From NCBI GenBank assembly GCA_963725315.1, contig CAVRYA010000004.1:1-64000 (forward strand): a DNA stretch of 64,000 nt, given 5' to 3'. A program made the position numbers and the translations under genes. The stretch is from JBBRHQ01 sp963725315. GTDB lineage: Bacteria; Actinomycetota; Thermoleophilia; Solirubrobacterales; 70-9. The notes under the pieces were generated by a model. That model did not search any database and was not told where the DNA came from. It saw only the letters and a list, made by a program, of their open reading frames with translations. Positions 44,936 through 59,386 of this stretch are shown in pieces (within the stretch, counting starts at the first letter, position 1; every line of letters starts with the position of its first letter).

Positions 44936-45581
44936 TTATGGGAGTGGGCGCAAGGCGGCGCCGCGGACCATCGGCCTGACGATCGGAAAGGCCTTCGGCA
45001 GCCGTCCGCTCTCGACCTCCTCGAGCTGCAGCGGGGAGGCCTCGATCAGCGCCACCGTGTCGCGGTTGGGGTGGCAGCCGTTCGCGAACAGCCCCCAGGG
45101 CCGCTCCAGCCGATCCTGCCAGCGGGCCCGCCGCGGATCGGTCGGAGCGGACGTGCTCGACGAACAGCATCCTGCCTCCCGGCCGCAGGATCCGGGCGGT
45201 CTCGGCGAGTGCCACGGCCGGGTCGGGGACGGTGCAGAGGACGAGGGTGAAGACGGCGGTGTCGAAGCAGGCGTCTTCGAATGGAAGTCGCTCGGCTGGA
45301 GCCTCGACGACCTCGGCCTCGGCACCCGAGGAGGCCAGGCGGCGGCGCAGCCTCACGGCCATGTGGGGGTCGGGCTCGACCAGGACCAGATCCTCGACCG
45401 CGTCCGGGAAGAGGTCGAGGTTGACGCCGGTCCCCGCCCCGAGGTCGATCGTCCGCCCCGACGCCGCCGAGAGCACCTCGCGCCTGACCTCCCTCAGGCC
45501 GGCTTCCTCGACCGCCTTCAGCCCCCGGTCATAGCAGGCGGCGAAGGCGCGGCCCCAGGTTGCGTCATAGACCCTTCCCAC
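44936..45581 (-). CDS. Class I SAM-dependent methyltransferase (frameshifted)
   Basis: About 215 aa. SAM motif I TIDLGAGTGVNLDLFPD, then LVLVEPDPHMAVRLR, the motif near AERLPFEDACFDTAVFTLVL, and LRPGGRMLFVEHVRSD. This pattern is that of UbiE/Coq5-like and phospholipid N-methyltransferases. A frameshift near 45,125 splits off the C-terminal 60 residues (GCHPNRDTVALIEASP and on). Start ATG 45,581. Substrate unknown. Confidence 0.82.
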
Positions 45582-45652
45582 GGGTCCAGGTTAGTGCCGC
45601 TGCCGCCCGATCCGCTCGATCTCGGCCCGGCAGCCGCTGGACGCGGCGCAGC

Positions 45653-47343
45653 TCAGCCGTCGAAGCCGACGTGGACGTGATCGCAGTGGTCGGCCTGCGC
45701 CCAGGCCGGGCCCGGCCCGTCGAGGTCGTAGCAGTAGATCAGCTCGGTCGGGTGAGACGGCCCGGTGAGGTGGGCCAGCGTCTCGCCGAGCTGCCCGCAG
45801 GGGGCCTGGGGGGAGACGTCGGTGCAGGGCACGCCGTCGACCACGGCTATGTCCATCGCCCGGCCGTAGTAGTGGTTGGAGACGTAGCCGCTGGACGCAT
45901 ACATCGAGTGGTCCGAGCGCAGGGCGGAGATGGTGATCGTGTGCGTCTGGGTGATCGCCCCGATCAGGCCGACGATCCTCGGGTCGATCGCACCGGTGTC
46001 GAGGTCGCGCTTCTCGAGGTTGTTGGAGAGGGTCAGCTTGCTCCAGTCGATCGCGCTCGAGGTCACCTCGGGGAAGCGGATCTTCCAGGCGACGCTGCTC
46101 GCCTTGCAGCTCCCGGCCATCGCGTCGGCGTCGTCGAGCACCTCCTGCACGTACCACTCGGCCTGGTTGTGGGTGAAGATGCCGGCCCGCAGCCCGCCCC
46201 GAGCCCAGGCGATCCTGGCCAGGGTGGCGGCCGAGTCCGCGATGCTGGAGTGCTTGACCACGCCGTCGCCGTCGCCGTCCACCGAGTAGTGACTCCACTC
46301 GGTCGGGTCGAGCCCGAGCGGCCCGGAACGGCGCAGCTCTGCCTTGCTCATGCTGCGCCCGAAGCGGGACTCGAGCCTGGCGACCGCGGCCAGGGCCCAG
46401 ACGCCGCGGCGCCCGAGGTCATAGCGACCCGCCGCCGCCTCGAAGGCGTTCAGGTAGTCGCTCGGGATCTTTCCGTCCCAGCCCTTGGCCGGCTTGCAGG
46501 AGAGGACCTGGACCTGCGGCTCCAGGGCGAAGGCGCTGCCGCCGAGCGAGCCGAAGCAGCCGGCGTTCGCCAGCACCTCGGAGACGTACCAGTCGGCGTG
46601 GTTGTAGGCGAAGATCGCTCCCGCGGTGTCCTCGGGCATCCCCGAGGCCCGCAGGTATGAGGCAGCGGCGAAGATCGCGTCCTCGGGGTCGTAGGGATCG
46701 CGGCGGCCGTCACCGTTGGCGTCGACCCCGTAGCCGGCCCAGGTCGAGGGCATGAACTGCATCCAGCCGATCGCCCCCGCCGAGGAGGTGACCTGGTTGA
46801 GCTGGCCGAAATTGGTCTCTATCTGGTTGATCGCAGCCAGCACGCTCGGCCCCTGCGGGCCCGAGCGAGTAGGTCTCGGCGGCCCGCTGGTAGATCGGCA
46901 GCAGGCCGGGAGGCGGGAGAGGTGGTGGTGCAGGAGCCGCTGGAGGCGCCGGGGAGCCCGTAGGAGGGAGTCGGGACCGAGAGCGGGAAGGGATTGGTGC
47001 CGGTGTCGCTGGCGCCGGTGCCGCCGCTCTCCTGCGGCCGGCTGCTGGTGTGCTGCTGGGCGCCGGCGTCGTGCTCGGGTGCCGATACCGCGCCGCCGCC
47101 GGAGCTCGGCTTCGGCTTCGGCTTGCGGGGCGGGGGAGGCGCGGCGATCGTCGCCCCAGGCTCCACCGGGCCGGGACCCACCGTGCCGCCGGGCGCGGTG
47201 GGGGTGGTGGGCACCGTGGAGGTCGCGGGGGCGAGGGAAGCCGCGGGGCCGGCAGGGGCTGTGGTCTCCGCCGGCGCGCTCTGCGCGACGAGAAGCACCA
47301 ACCCCATGGCGGCCACCGCGAAGGCGGCGCGAATGCGTCCCAT
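45653..47343 (-). CDS. Secreted lytic transglycosylase-type protein with M15-like peptidase domain
   Basis: Order of parts: signal peptide (AAFAVAAMGLVLLVAQSAPA), a Pro/Thr/Ser-rich linker of about 130 residues, an SLT-like domain with catalytic-type Glu (AINQIETNFGQLNQV, GWMQFMPSTW), a second SLT-like region (VWALAAVARLESRFGRSMS, DPTEWSHYSVDGDGDG), and a C-terminal domain with SNHYYGRAMDIAVVDG and CDHVHVGF, which fit the HxxxxxxD and HxH metal sites of VanY/M15-type peptidases. It would cut both glycan and peptide of peptidoglycan. Frameshifts near 46,910 and 46,862 separate linker and enzyme. The start ATG 47,343 overlaps the stop of the upstream membrane protein. Confidence 0.78.
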
Positions 47344-48265
47344 CAGCCCCTCACGTCGCTGACCAGCCACCTGTCTTGCACCTGCTGCAGCTCGAGTCGC
47401 AGCTCGCTGGTGGCGCCGACGCGCAGCAGCGAGACGCTGACCGAGACCGAGGCCCCCGGCGCGGACCGGGGACGACGTTCAGCACCCGGGCGCGGGGCAC
47501 CTTGACCGAGGCCGGTTGGCGCGGCGGACGCTTGGCCAGCGATTTGGCCAGCGGCTCGGTGGCGGTCTTGCGGAACACCTTGCGGACCCGCGGGTTGCTC
47601 TTGCCGACCTCATAGGAGACGAAGGCGCCGGCGAAGCGGTGCGCGACCTTCAGGGCAGGTCGCACCTTCGCGGGCTTGGCCGCGCTCGCGGCATCGCCGC
47701 CGGCCGAGCCCGCCGCGCCTCCCTGCGAGGAGGGGTCTGCCGGCACCGCGTCCTTGGCGGCGGAGTCACCGGTCGGGGCTGCGTCGGCCTCCGGCCCGAA
47801 GCTCGGCGGCGCTCCCCTCAGCACGCGGGTGTCGGCGAGGTGCTCAGCGGGCTTCGGCGGGACCACCGCCGCGACCGGCGGAGGGGAGGGCACGGCGACC
47901 CGCGGCGGGGAAGCCGACTCGGTTGAGGATCCGTCGTGGGCGACGAAGGCGCCAGCGGTCCCGACCCCGGCGAGCAGCAGCAGCCCTGCGCCTGCCATCG
48001 CCAGCTTGCCGGCCCGCCCGCGGCGCTCGAAGCCGTCCTCGAGCGGCCAGGCGACGCGGCTGCGAAGGCCCCAGGCAGCGCTCTCCAGCGGCCACTTCGT
48101 CGCGGCGCCGGCGGCGCGGACGGCGTCGCCGCTCCTCCACAGGAGCTTCTCCTGAAACGCCCAGGCCGCTCGCCGCAGCGCCCCCGGGGAGCGCGGCGGG
48201 GACCCCGCCTCGTTCGCCACGGGGCTGCCGGTGCTCTGGTCCTGTGCTCGATTCTCCTCTGTCAT
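47343..48265 (-). CDS. Single-pass membrane protein, TcpC/VirB8-like by arrangement
   Basis: About 307 aa. A basic cytoplasmic N-terminal region, one transmembrane helix (LAMAGAGLLLLAGVGTAGAF), a Pro/Ala-rich linker, and an extracytoplasmic domain (AHRFAGAFVSYEVGKSNPRV through ELRLELQQVQDRWLVSDVRG, the latter after a frameshift near 47,462). The topology and NTF2-like final strands resemble TcpC/VirB8-type conjugation proteins; similarity is by shape only. It is coupled (TGATG) to the transglycosylase gene, a pairing often seen in conjugation clusters. No ATPase or relaxase is nearby, so the role is open. Confidence 0.55.
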
Positions 48266-48402
48266 CTCAGCGGTCTCCGGGCAGAGGATAGGCGTGAATA
48301 GCCGTCTCACCTAGCTTGTGTCGGAGCCTGCCCGCGCTCCCTTGAATATCGAAGATCCGTTGGACGCACGCAGCAACGCCCGCTGCTTGCATCCTGCCTC
48401 TC

Positions 48403-48479
48403 ACATGTTGACGTAAACGTGTTGATTCCGTGAAGTTGCGCACCAAATCTTGACAGGAAAAGTCAGGAAACGTTTGGTG
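48403..48479. promoter_or_regulatory. AT-rich dyads upstream of the membrane-protein operon
   Basis: A 20-bp imperfect palindrome (48,403-48,422, with ACGT at its centre) is followed by a nested inverted repeat: CACCAAA (48,441) / TTTGGTG (48,473) enclosing TGAC / GTCA. The stretch is clearly AT-richer than its surroundings. It lies between the 3' end of clpB and the start of the 48,265 gene, so it could hold an operator or a terminator. Apart from these, 48,266-48,578 shows nothing I can name. Confidence 0.4.
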
Positions 48480-48578
48480 CCCTGGCGCCTCGTCGCGGCC
48501 GAACCCGGGTCGAGCAACCTGACCCTAACTCTCAACTTCAGCCTTAGATTGGGATTTCGAACGGGCAACCTGCGGCCG

Positions 48579-51177
<2,599 letters not shown>

Positions 51178-51189
51178 CTGCGCCCCTTC

Positions 51190-51597
51190 CTAGCGGCCCT
51201 CGCCGAGCCTGTTGAGTGCCCAGGTGCCGGCCACTGCGGCGGCGGCACCCGAGGCGGCGCCCACGGTCCCCGCGTGCCCCAGCTGCTCGCCCCTGGCTGC
51301 GGCGCCGCCGAGCGTCAGGGCGTCGCCGGCGTCCGCGGCGATCCCCGCGAGGCAGGCGCCGCGGAGCGCCGCGCGGTCGTCGCGGGCGGCGAGGGCGAGG
51401 GCGCCGAGGGCGATGTCGCGCCCACCGGCCAGCTTCGCCAGGGCCCGGCCCGAGGCGTCGGTCCGCGGAAAGCCGAGGACGCGGAGGGCGGCCCGCGGCG
51501 CCAGCAGCACGCCGGCGCCGATCGCGATCCGCCCGGCCGCGATCGCCAGGGCGACCGCCCGGGCCGGCGGGTCGGGTCCTTTCCGGCGCCCGATCAT
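51190..51597 (-). CDS. Small membrane protein, DUF4267-like
   Basis: A 135-aa Ala/Gly-rich protein with three or four hydrophobic segments (AGRIAIGAGVLLAPRAALRVL, DIALGALALAARDDRAAL, ACLAGIAADAGDALTLG, GAASGAAAAVAGTWAL). The pattern R-D-x-A-L-G is like DUF4267 proteins. Its ATG overlaps the hspR stop by 4 bases, and it precedes clpB by 12 bases, so it is part of the heat-shock operon. Function unknown. Confidence 0.65.
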   Translation of the reverse strand: MIGRRKGPDPPARAVALAIAAGRIAIGAGVLLAPRAALRVLGFPRTDASGRALAKLAGGRDIALGALALAARDDRAALRGACLAGIAADAGDALTLGGAAARGEQLGHAGTVGAASGAAAAVAGTWALNRLGEGR

Positions 51598-52103
51598 CTG
51601 CTCTTGCCGTCCTTCCGCGGCCGTTCGATCGGGATCCGCACCCCACCGCTCTCGGGTGCGGGCATGCCCTCGTAGGCGCCGTAGGGGACGATCTCGGTCT
51701 TCAGCGTCGGGTGGCCGCTCGGTCTCCTCCGCTGACCCGCCGCTCCAGCTCCTTCGGCGCGCGCCCTGACGCGCTCCAGCTCGGCCCGCATCTCCTCGAC
51801 CCGCTTCTCCATCTCGAGCACCGTCTCGACCCCGGCCAGGTTGAGCCCTTCCTGCGAGGTCATCTGCTGGATGCGGCGCAGCCGCTCGACGTCGCTCTGG
51901 GAGTAGAGCCGGGTGTTCTTCGGCGAGCGCTGCGGGGCGATCAGACCCCGCGCCTCGTACATCCGCAGCGTCTGCGGGTGCATGTCGGCCAGCTCGGCGG
52001 CGACCGAGATCATGAACACCCCGCGCTCGGAGTCGATCGACGTCTCGATCGTCCGCCGCACCCGACGGCCACCGGCGCGCCTCGCCGGCCGCTCACGACT
52101 CAT
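51594..52103 (-). CDS. hspR: MerR-family heat-shock repressor HspR
   Basis: The DNA-binding domain reads MISVAAELADMHPQTLRMYE, ARGLIAPQRSPKNTRLYSQ and SDVERLRRIQQMTSQEGLNL, the classic HspR sequence, followed by a coiled coil (VETVLEMEKRVEEMRAELER) and a C-terminal tail. HspR represses dnaK and clpB operons in Actinobacteria by binding inverted repeats and DnaK. I place the start at ATG 52,103, overlapping dnaJ by 11 bases; a later Met just before ISVAAEL is possible. The tail beyond ARAEGAG may be slightly altered by an indel. Confidence 0.92.
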   Translation of the reverse strand: MSRERPARRAGGRRVRRTIETSIDSERGVFMISVAAELADMHPQTLRMYEARGLIAPQRSPKNTRLYSQSDVERLRRIQQMTSQEGLNLAGVETVLEMEKRVEEMRAELERVRARAEGAGAAGQRRRPSGHPTLKTEIVPYGAYEGMPAPESGGVRIPIERPRKDGKSR

Positions 52104-53204
52104 CCTTGCCGGTGGAGCGCGTCGCCGCCCGCAGCAGCCTCTCCCTCGGGTCGCGCCCGTTGAACGCCTGCTCGAGCGCCTCGAGGGCCTGCTCCTGCTC
52201 GGGGCTGAGGTCCTCCGGGATCTCGATCTCGAGCCGGTAGCGGATGTCCTGGCGGCCCCGCCCGCCGGTGCGCGGAGGGCCCCTCGCCGCGCAGCCGCTG
52301 GATCGTCCCGTGCTGGGTCCCGGCCGGGAACGCGGATCCGCTTGGTGCCGTTCAGGGTCGGCACCTCGACCGTGCCGCCGCCGATCGCCTCGGCGATCGT
52401 GATCGGCACCACCACCTCGAGGTTGCCGTCGTCGAGCCGCTTGAAGACTGGCGAGGGCGTCACCCGGGTGGTCACGTAGAGATCGCCGGCCGGGCCGCCG
52501 CGCGGGCCCGGCCTCGCCGCGGCCGGCGAGCCGGATCCGGGTGCCGTCCTTGACCCCGGCCGGGATGTTGACCTTGTAGCGCTTCGTCTGATGGGTGAGG
52601 CCGGAGCCGCCGCAGGTCTGGCAGGGGTGCTCGATCAACTGCCCGGCGCCGCCGCACTCCGGGCAGGGCTGGCTGATCGAGAAGAAGCCCTGGCTCTGGG
52701 CGTCGACGCCGCGGCCCTCGCAGCGAGGGCAGACGATCGGGCTGGTCCCCGGCTCGGCGCCGCTGCCGCCGCAGCTGCGGCAGCGCTCGGCCTTGGGCAC
52801 GGTCACCGGCACCTGGGCGCCGTCGATCGCCTGCTCGAAGGAGATCCTGATCTCGGTCTCGAGGTCGCGGCCGTGAGCCTGCTGGGGCTCGCGGCCGCCG
52901 CGGCTGAAGATGGTCGAGAAGATGTCGCCGAGGTCGGAGGCGAAGCCGAGCCGCGCCCGGTCCCGGGCCCTCCGGGACCCGCGAAGCCGCCGAAGATCCC
53001 GCCGGAGTCGTACTGCTTGCGCTTCTCCGGGTCCGAGAGGGTGTCGTAGGCCTCCTGGACCTGCTTGAAGCGCTCCTCGGCCTTCGGGTCGTCCGGGTTG
53101 CGGTCGGGGTGGAACTCCCGCGCCAGCTTCCGGTAGGCCTTCTTGATCTCCTCCTCGGAGGCCTTCTTCGAGACGCCGAGCACCTTGTAGAAGTCGTCGG
53201 CCAT
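52093..53204 (-). CDS. dnaJ: DnaJ co-chaperone (frameshifted)
   Basis: The J domain (residues 4-70) has the HPD motif in KLAREFHPDRNPDDPKAEE. The zinc-finger region has four CxxCxGxG-type repeats (CRSCGGSG, CPRCEGRG, CPECGGAG, CQTCGGSG). The C-terminal substrate domain includes VTTRVTPSPVFKRLDDGN and AIGGGTVEVPTLNG. Breaks near 52,975, 52,500, 52,315 and 52,270 shift the frame. Start ATG 53,204, ten bases after grpE. The G/F-rich linker is short. Confidence 0.93.
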
Positions 53205-53213
53205 CGCGTCCTC

Positions 53214-53855
53214 CTACTCGCTGACGACCACCCGGGCGGGCCGCAGGACGATCGTCGCCCAGCCGGTAGCCCTTCTGCATCACCTCGAGGACGCGCCCCG
53301 GCTCGGTCCCCTCGTCCGGCCCGGGTCTGAAGCGCCTCGTGCCAGCTCGGGTCGAAGGCCTTCTCCGAGCGGCGCGTAGGCCTCGACCCCGGCCCGGCCG
53401 AGCCCGGCGCGAAGGTCGCGGTAGGTGAGCAGGCAGCCCTGCTCGAGCGCTCCCTCGACCTCGGGGATGCCGTTCTCGAGCACCGCCGCCGGGTCGAGGC
53501 CGGCGGCCTCGATCGCGCGCTCGAGGTTGTCGAGCACCTCGATCAGCTCGCGGGCCACCGCGGCGCTGCCTCGGGCCGAGGCGCCCTCGGTCTCGGCGGC
53601 CATCCGCTTGCGGTAGTTCTCGAAGTCGGCCCGGGTCCTCTGGGCCAGCTCCAGGTACTCGTCGCGCTCGCGCTTGGTCTCGTCGAGCAGCGCATCGAAG
53701 TCCTTCTCGACCTCGACCGCAGCGGCCTCGTCGGCCCGGCCGCGGCCCGCCATCCTCAGCGGCGGTCGGCGCGGGCTCGGCGGGCCCTGCCGTCGGGACA
53801 GCCGCCGACTGGGCAGCGCGCTCGGTGCCCTCGGCCTCGACCTCCCGGCGCTCCA

Positions 53856-53856
<1 letters not shown>
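53214..53856 (-). CDS. grpE: GrpE nucleotide exchange factor (frameshifted)
   Basis: The coiled coil and four-helix parts read DFDALLDETKRERDEYLELA, QRTRADFENYRKRMAAETEG and LIEVLDNLERAIEAAGLD; the beta domain continues in another frame as EPGRVLEVMQKGYRLGDD and ends near VSE. Frameshifts near 53,740, 53,365 and 53,260. The GTG start at 53,856 overlaps the TAG of dnaK. The N-terminal 35 residues are Ala/Pro/Glu-rich. Confidence 0.9.
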
Positions 53857-55755
<1,899 letters not shown>

Positions 55756-55811
55756 TTGCTTGCGTCCTCCAGAATCTGTTCGTTGTCCTGCCTCAAAGAA
55801 ATCTAAGTGAG

Positions 55812-55840
55812 ATTATGGCAGATTCTCCCCGGACGTTCAA
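55812..55840 (-). promoter_or_regulatory. Predicted sigma-70-type promoter of the dnaK operon
   Basis: Read on the minus strand: TTGAAC, a 17-base spacer, then CATAAT, followed after about 55 bases by the GTG of dnaK. The sequence between has a weak CTCA...TGAG dyad (about 55,792-55,811), but no clear HAIR box for HspR. Confidence 0.65.
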
Positions 55841-55888
55841 GGGGGAGGGCCGGCCCGGACGAGCCCCCGACGTCCCTCCAGGCACGAG

Positions 55889-55920
55889 AAAAGCGCCCGA
55901 CCCCCGCGGGAGCCGGGCCC
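55889..55920 (-). terminator. Rho-independent terminator of the endonuclease-family gene
   Basis: On the minus strand GCCCG...CGGGC with a G/C-rich inner stem (CCCGCGGG), followed by GCTTTTCTC. It lies 30 bases after the stop of the gene at 55,951, before the dnaK promoter. Confidence 0.7.
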
Positions 55921-55950
55921 TTCGCCCTGCCGGCCTGCAGCCGCTCCTCC

Positions 55951-57144
55951 CTAGCGGAAGATCCGCAGCTTGCTCCAGACCCCGGCGTGGTCGGAGTCCC
56001 AGAAGCCATTCGCCGGGCTGCGCCCGGTGACGCCGGAGTGGATCAGCTTCACCTTGCCCGGGTCGCGGGTGAGGATGTGGTCGATGTGGTGGTCGAAGTC
56101 GCTCCTGGTGCCGAAGTTGTCGGTGAGGATGCCGCTGTTGATGCAGCAGCTCAGCGGCTTCTCGGTGCTGCGTTCGCGGAAGCCCGGCACCCTTCAGCGC
56201 GTCGAAGGCGAGCCTGTCGTCCCCGCTGACGGTGTTGTCGTCGGAGTTGAGGTCGCCGACCAGGATCACCGGCAGCCGCGTCTCGCCGGCGCCGCTCGCC
56301 CCGGGAACAGCTCCTTCGCCTGCGCCGCGCGGATCGCCGGATCGCCGAACGCCTCCAGGTGGGTGTCGATGAAGCGGAACTTGCGGCTGTGCCGCACCCT
56401 TGCGTCGACGCTCAGCCAGCCGCGGTCGACCGGCACCTTGACCCCGGAGACCGTCGGCTCATAGACAGTCTTGAAGTTGCCCGACCTCGCCCTGCTGGTA
56501 TGGACTCCCGCCCCGACCCGGGCGAGGATCGCGTCGCGCATCGTCAGACGGCCGTCGATGTCGCCCGTGCGGTCCGCCGGTGCTCGGGTTGCCGTCGTAG
56601 TCGGCGGGCGCCTCGAAGTCGAACTCCCTCTGCACCCTCGACCACCCGGTAGCGCTTGCTTGCCCTTGTTGAGCCGGCCAAGCAGCAGCTTCAGGAAGTC
56701 GTACTTGACCGTGGTCGCGGTGCACGGGTTCCCCGCGGCCTTAGCCTTGCGGCAGCCCCCGGCGAGCGCGGCGGGCAGGTTGACCAGGCCGATCCGCCAC
56801 ACCGCGACCTCCTGCAGACCGACCAGGTCGGGCCTCTTCGAGAGGATCTCCTTGGCCAGGCCCCTGGCCCGGACCTGGAAGTTGTTGGTGTCGACGTCGC
56901 GGAGGATCTGCCCGTTCTTCTCGATGAAGTCGGCGAACCCGGTGGCGCTGATCGCCGGGCCGAGGTCGGCGCCGAGGTAGAGGTTGCGGGTCATCACGGT
57001 GACCTTGGCGCTCTTCTGCTTGTGCCTCGGCTTCGCCTGCGCGGCGCCGGGGAGCGCCACCAGCAGAGTCCCCGCGAGCGCCAGCGCACCGGCGGCGAGG
57101 AATCGGTTTCGCCCGCAGCGGCGGGCCGGAGTCGGGGCACTCAA
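55951..57144 (-). CDS. Secreted endonuclease/exonuclease/phosphatase-family protein (frameshifted)
   Basis: An export signal (RFLAAGALALAGTLLVALPG, cleavage after AQA) leads into KVTVMTRNLYLGADLGPAI. Family residues are seen in order: LVGLQEVAVWRIG (metal Glu), RFIDTHLEAFGDP, ILVGDLNSDDNTVSGDD and WDSDHAGVWSKLRIF (catalytic Asp-His). Frameshifts lie near 56,640, 56,290 and 56,190. TTG at 57,144, preceded by GAGGAG, is the chosen start. It could act on nucleic acids, sphingolipids or inositol phosphates; the exact substrate is unknown. Confidence 0.85.
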
Positions 57145-57242
57145 GTCGGGCTCCTCTCGTCTCTGGACGCGTTCAAGAACGGTCGCCAGGGCGCAGAAGT
57201 TGCGGCCCGTCGCGACCGCGGCGATCAGCTGGGGTGGGGTCC

Positions 57243-57659
57243 TCAGCCCTGGCCGGCTACGTTGGCGACGAAGTTCGCCACCTGGTCGGCCTGTTGGCCG
57301 CTGATGATCCCGGCCGGCATCCGTCCCGGGGTGCTGCTGTCGACCCCGTTGTCGATCGCGTTCAGGACCCTGCCCTTGGTCGCGGTGATCGTCTGCTTCG
57401 CGGTGGGGCCGGTGGGAGGCCCGGCGGGCGCGAGGAGGATGTCGAGGTTCGGGGCGAAGTTGCCGTCGGTGCCGGCCGCATAGAGGGTGTGGCAGGTGCC
57501 GCAGTTGGTGACGAAGAGCGTCTTGCCTCGGTCGAGGTCGGAGGGGACGCTGCGCGAGCCCTTGTCGGGGTTGCCGCTGGAGTTGAAAGCCCACAGGGGA
57601 ATCACGACCGCCAGGACGGCGACGAAGATCCCGAAGATCACGAATGGCCGCTTGCTCAT
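57243..57659 (-). CDS. Membrane-anchored cytochrome c
   Basis: A 138-aa protein with an N-terminal transmembrane anchor (FVIFGIFVAVLAVVIPLWAF) and one heme site, GKTLFVTNCGTCHTLYAAG. The distal Met is probably in GRMPAGIISGQQADQVANFV. It is a class I small cytochrome c facing outside, suited to pass electrons to an oxidase. Intact. It is 98 bases upstream of the secreted endonuclease-family gene and on the same strand. No oxidase genes are next to it. Confidence 0.9.
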   Translation of the reverse strand: MSKRPFVIFGIFVAVLAVVIPLWAFNSSGNPDKGSRSVPSDLDRGKTLFVTNCGTCHTLYAAGTDGNFAPNLDILLAPAGPPTGPTAKQTITATKGRVLNAIDNGVDSSTPGRMPAGIISGQQADQVANFVANVAGQG

Positions 57660-57718
57660 CTTCTGCGCCGGCGAGTCCGCCCTCCGGCGGCCGGGATACT
57701 ACCTGTGGGCGGCAGCGG

Positions 57719-58393
57719 TCAGGCGTGCTCTCGGTACCAGGGGCACATGCGCCGCAGCTCGCATTCCCCGCAGCGCGGCGTCGGTCGGCAGACCTCGCGG
57801 CCGTGGCGGATCAGGTTCATGTGGAACTCGTAGGCGTCGGCCGGATCGGTGATCGCCAGCATCTCGTCGTGGGCCTCCGCGAAGGAGGCGCTTCGGGCCG
57901 GAACAGCCCCAGCCGCCCGCCGACCCGGTAGACGTGCACGTCGACCGGGATCTCGGGGATCCCCCAGGTGAAGATCAGCACGCAGGCCGCCGTCTTGCGC
58001 CCCACTCCCGGCAGGCCGGTGAGGAACTCCATCGACTCCTCGCGCGTGGCCGTTTCCGTCCAGTCGAGGTCGGGGTGCTCGCCGAGCCGCCCGAGGATCT
58101 CCTGGATCCGCGGCGCCTTCTGCTTCGAGAGGCCCGCCGGGGCGGATCGCCTCCTCGACCTCGTCGGTCGGCGCGTCGCGGACCTCCTCCCAGGTGGGGA
58201 AGCGCTCGCGAAGGCCGGCGAAGGCGCGGTCGCGGTTTCGGTCGTTGGTGTTCTGGGAGAGCACCGTCCTGACCAGCTCGGCGATCGGATGTCCGTGCGG
58301 CCGGTTCACCGGGCGCCCGTACATCTCCCGGAGCCGATCGCGGATCGCCAGCACCCGGCGCCGGCGCGGACGCCGCCAGGCCGGCTCGCTCAT
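57719..58393 (-). CDS. nth: Endonuclease III-type DNA glycosylase (frameshifted)
   Basis: Base-excision repair glycosylase/AP lyase with an HhH-GPD domain. HPIAELVRTVLSQNTNDRNR opens the fold; the helix-hairpin-helix is LTGLPGVGRKTAACVLIF with the catalytic Lys, then IPVDVHVYRVGGRLGLF with the catalytic Asp. The four Fe-S cysteines are in VCRPTPRCGECELRRMCPW. Frameshifts near 58,140 and 57,895. The ATG 58,393 overlaps the stop of the kinase gene (ATGA). Confidence 0.9.
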   Translation of the reverse strand: MSEPAWRRPRRRRVLAIRDRLREMYGRPVNRPHGHPIAELVRTVLSQNTNDRNRDRAFAGLRERFPTWEEVRDAPTDEVEEAIRPGGPLEAEGAADPGDPRAARRAPRPRLDGNGHARGVDGVPHRPAGSGAQDGGLRADLHLGDPRDPGRRARLPGRRAAGAVPARSASFAEAHDEMLAITDPADAYEFHMNLIRHGREVCRPTPRCGECELRRMCPWYREHA

Positions 58394-59286
58394 TGCGCGC
58401 CCCAGCCCTCGCAGGCGCGGGCCCCGGCCCGGTGGCGGCCGGCAGCGCTTCGGCCGCCCTGCGCGGCATCCCAGCCGAGCCGGGCCAGCTCCGCCGCCAG
58501 CGCTGCCCATGAAGGCGTCCCCCGCTCCCAGGGGGGCGACGACCTCGACCTCGGGGAGGTCCTGGCGACCGTCGGCGGCGCCCCTGATCACCGCGCCCTC
58601 GGCGCCCATCGTCACCACGCCGAGCCTCGCCCCCAGCCCGCAGAGCGCCGAGGCCGCCGACTCCGGCTCCGAGACCCCGGTCAGCTGCTCGGCCTCGCTG
58701 CGGTTGGCGCGGACCAGGAAGGCCCCGTCGCAGAGCTCGCGGCAGAAGCCGATCGCCCGATCCATCTCGCTCCCAGCGGTTGGGGCGCAGGTTGGGGTCG
58801 AAGAGGATCGGCACCCCGAGGTCGAGCGCCCGGCGGCGCGCCTCCATGCGTCAGCCGCCGCTCGGGCTCGCCGACCAGGGTGTTGGAGCCGAAGACCAGC
58901 GCGCTCGCCTCCTCGATCGCCTCCTCGAGGAAGGCGCCGCCGGCCCGCATCGTCTCGGCGATCCCGGCGCCGTAGACCTGGAAGGTCGGCTCCCGTCCGC
59001 GGCCGAAGGTGACGATCGCCAGCGGGGTCGGGACCGAGGGCACCGTCGCCATCCAGCCGCAGTGGACGTCCTCGGCCTCGAGGCCGCGGCGAAGCCAGCG
59101 CCCCCAGAGGTCGTCCCCGACCCCGCCGAGCAGGGCGGCGTCGCCTCCGGCGCGGGCGACCGCGACGGCGACGTTGGCCAGGGCGCCGCCCGGGTGGGGG
59201 ACGAAGGAGTCGGCCTCCTCGGGTGCGTCGAGCTCGCGCTCGCAGACCAGGTCGGCGATCGCCTCGCCCAGGCAGAGGATCGTCAC
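58390..59286 (-). CDS. PfkB-family sugar kinase (frameshifted)
   Basis: Ribokinase fold. N-terminal ILCLGEAIADLVCERELDAP; PGGALANVAVAVARAGGDAALLG (signature 1, read through GGALANVAVAVARAGG); VPILFDPNLRPNRW; LVRANRSEAEQLTGV; and the catalytic Asp in VVAPLGAGDAFMG. Frameshifts near 58,850, 58,775 and 58,500. About 298 aa. Substrate (fructose, ribose, adenosine or other) cannot be told. Coupled to nth by a 4-base overlap. Confidence 0.87.
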
Positions 59287-59386
59287 CTTGCGTCGCCGCT
59301 CTCGCAGGTCCGGTCAAGGGGGCTGAGGCTAGTGTGATCGCTGGCCGCATAAGCCGTTTCACCGGCCCTTTACAATTGAAAGCGCC

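Noticed and set aside
55756..55811. HAIR-type HspR operator or CIRCE element upstream of dnaK
   Set aside because: The only dyad is a weak CTCA...TGAG, which does not fit the CTTGAGT-N7-ACTCAAG pattern or the CIRCE half sites.
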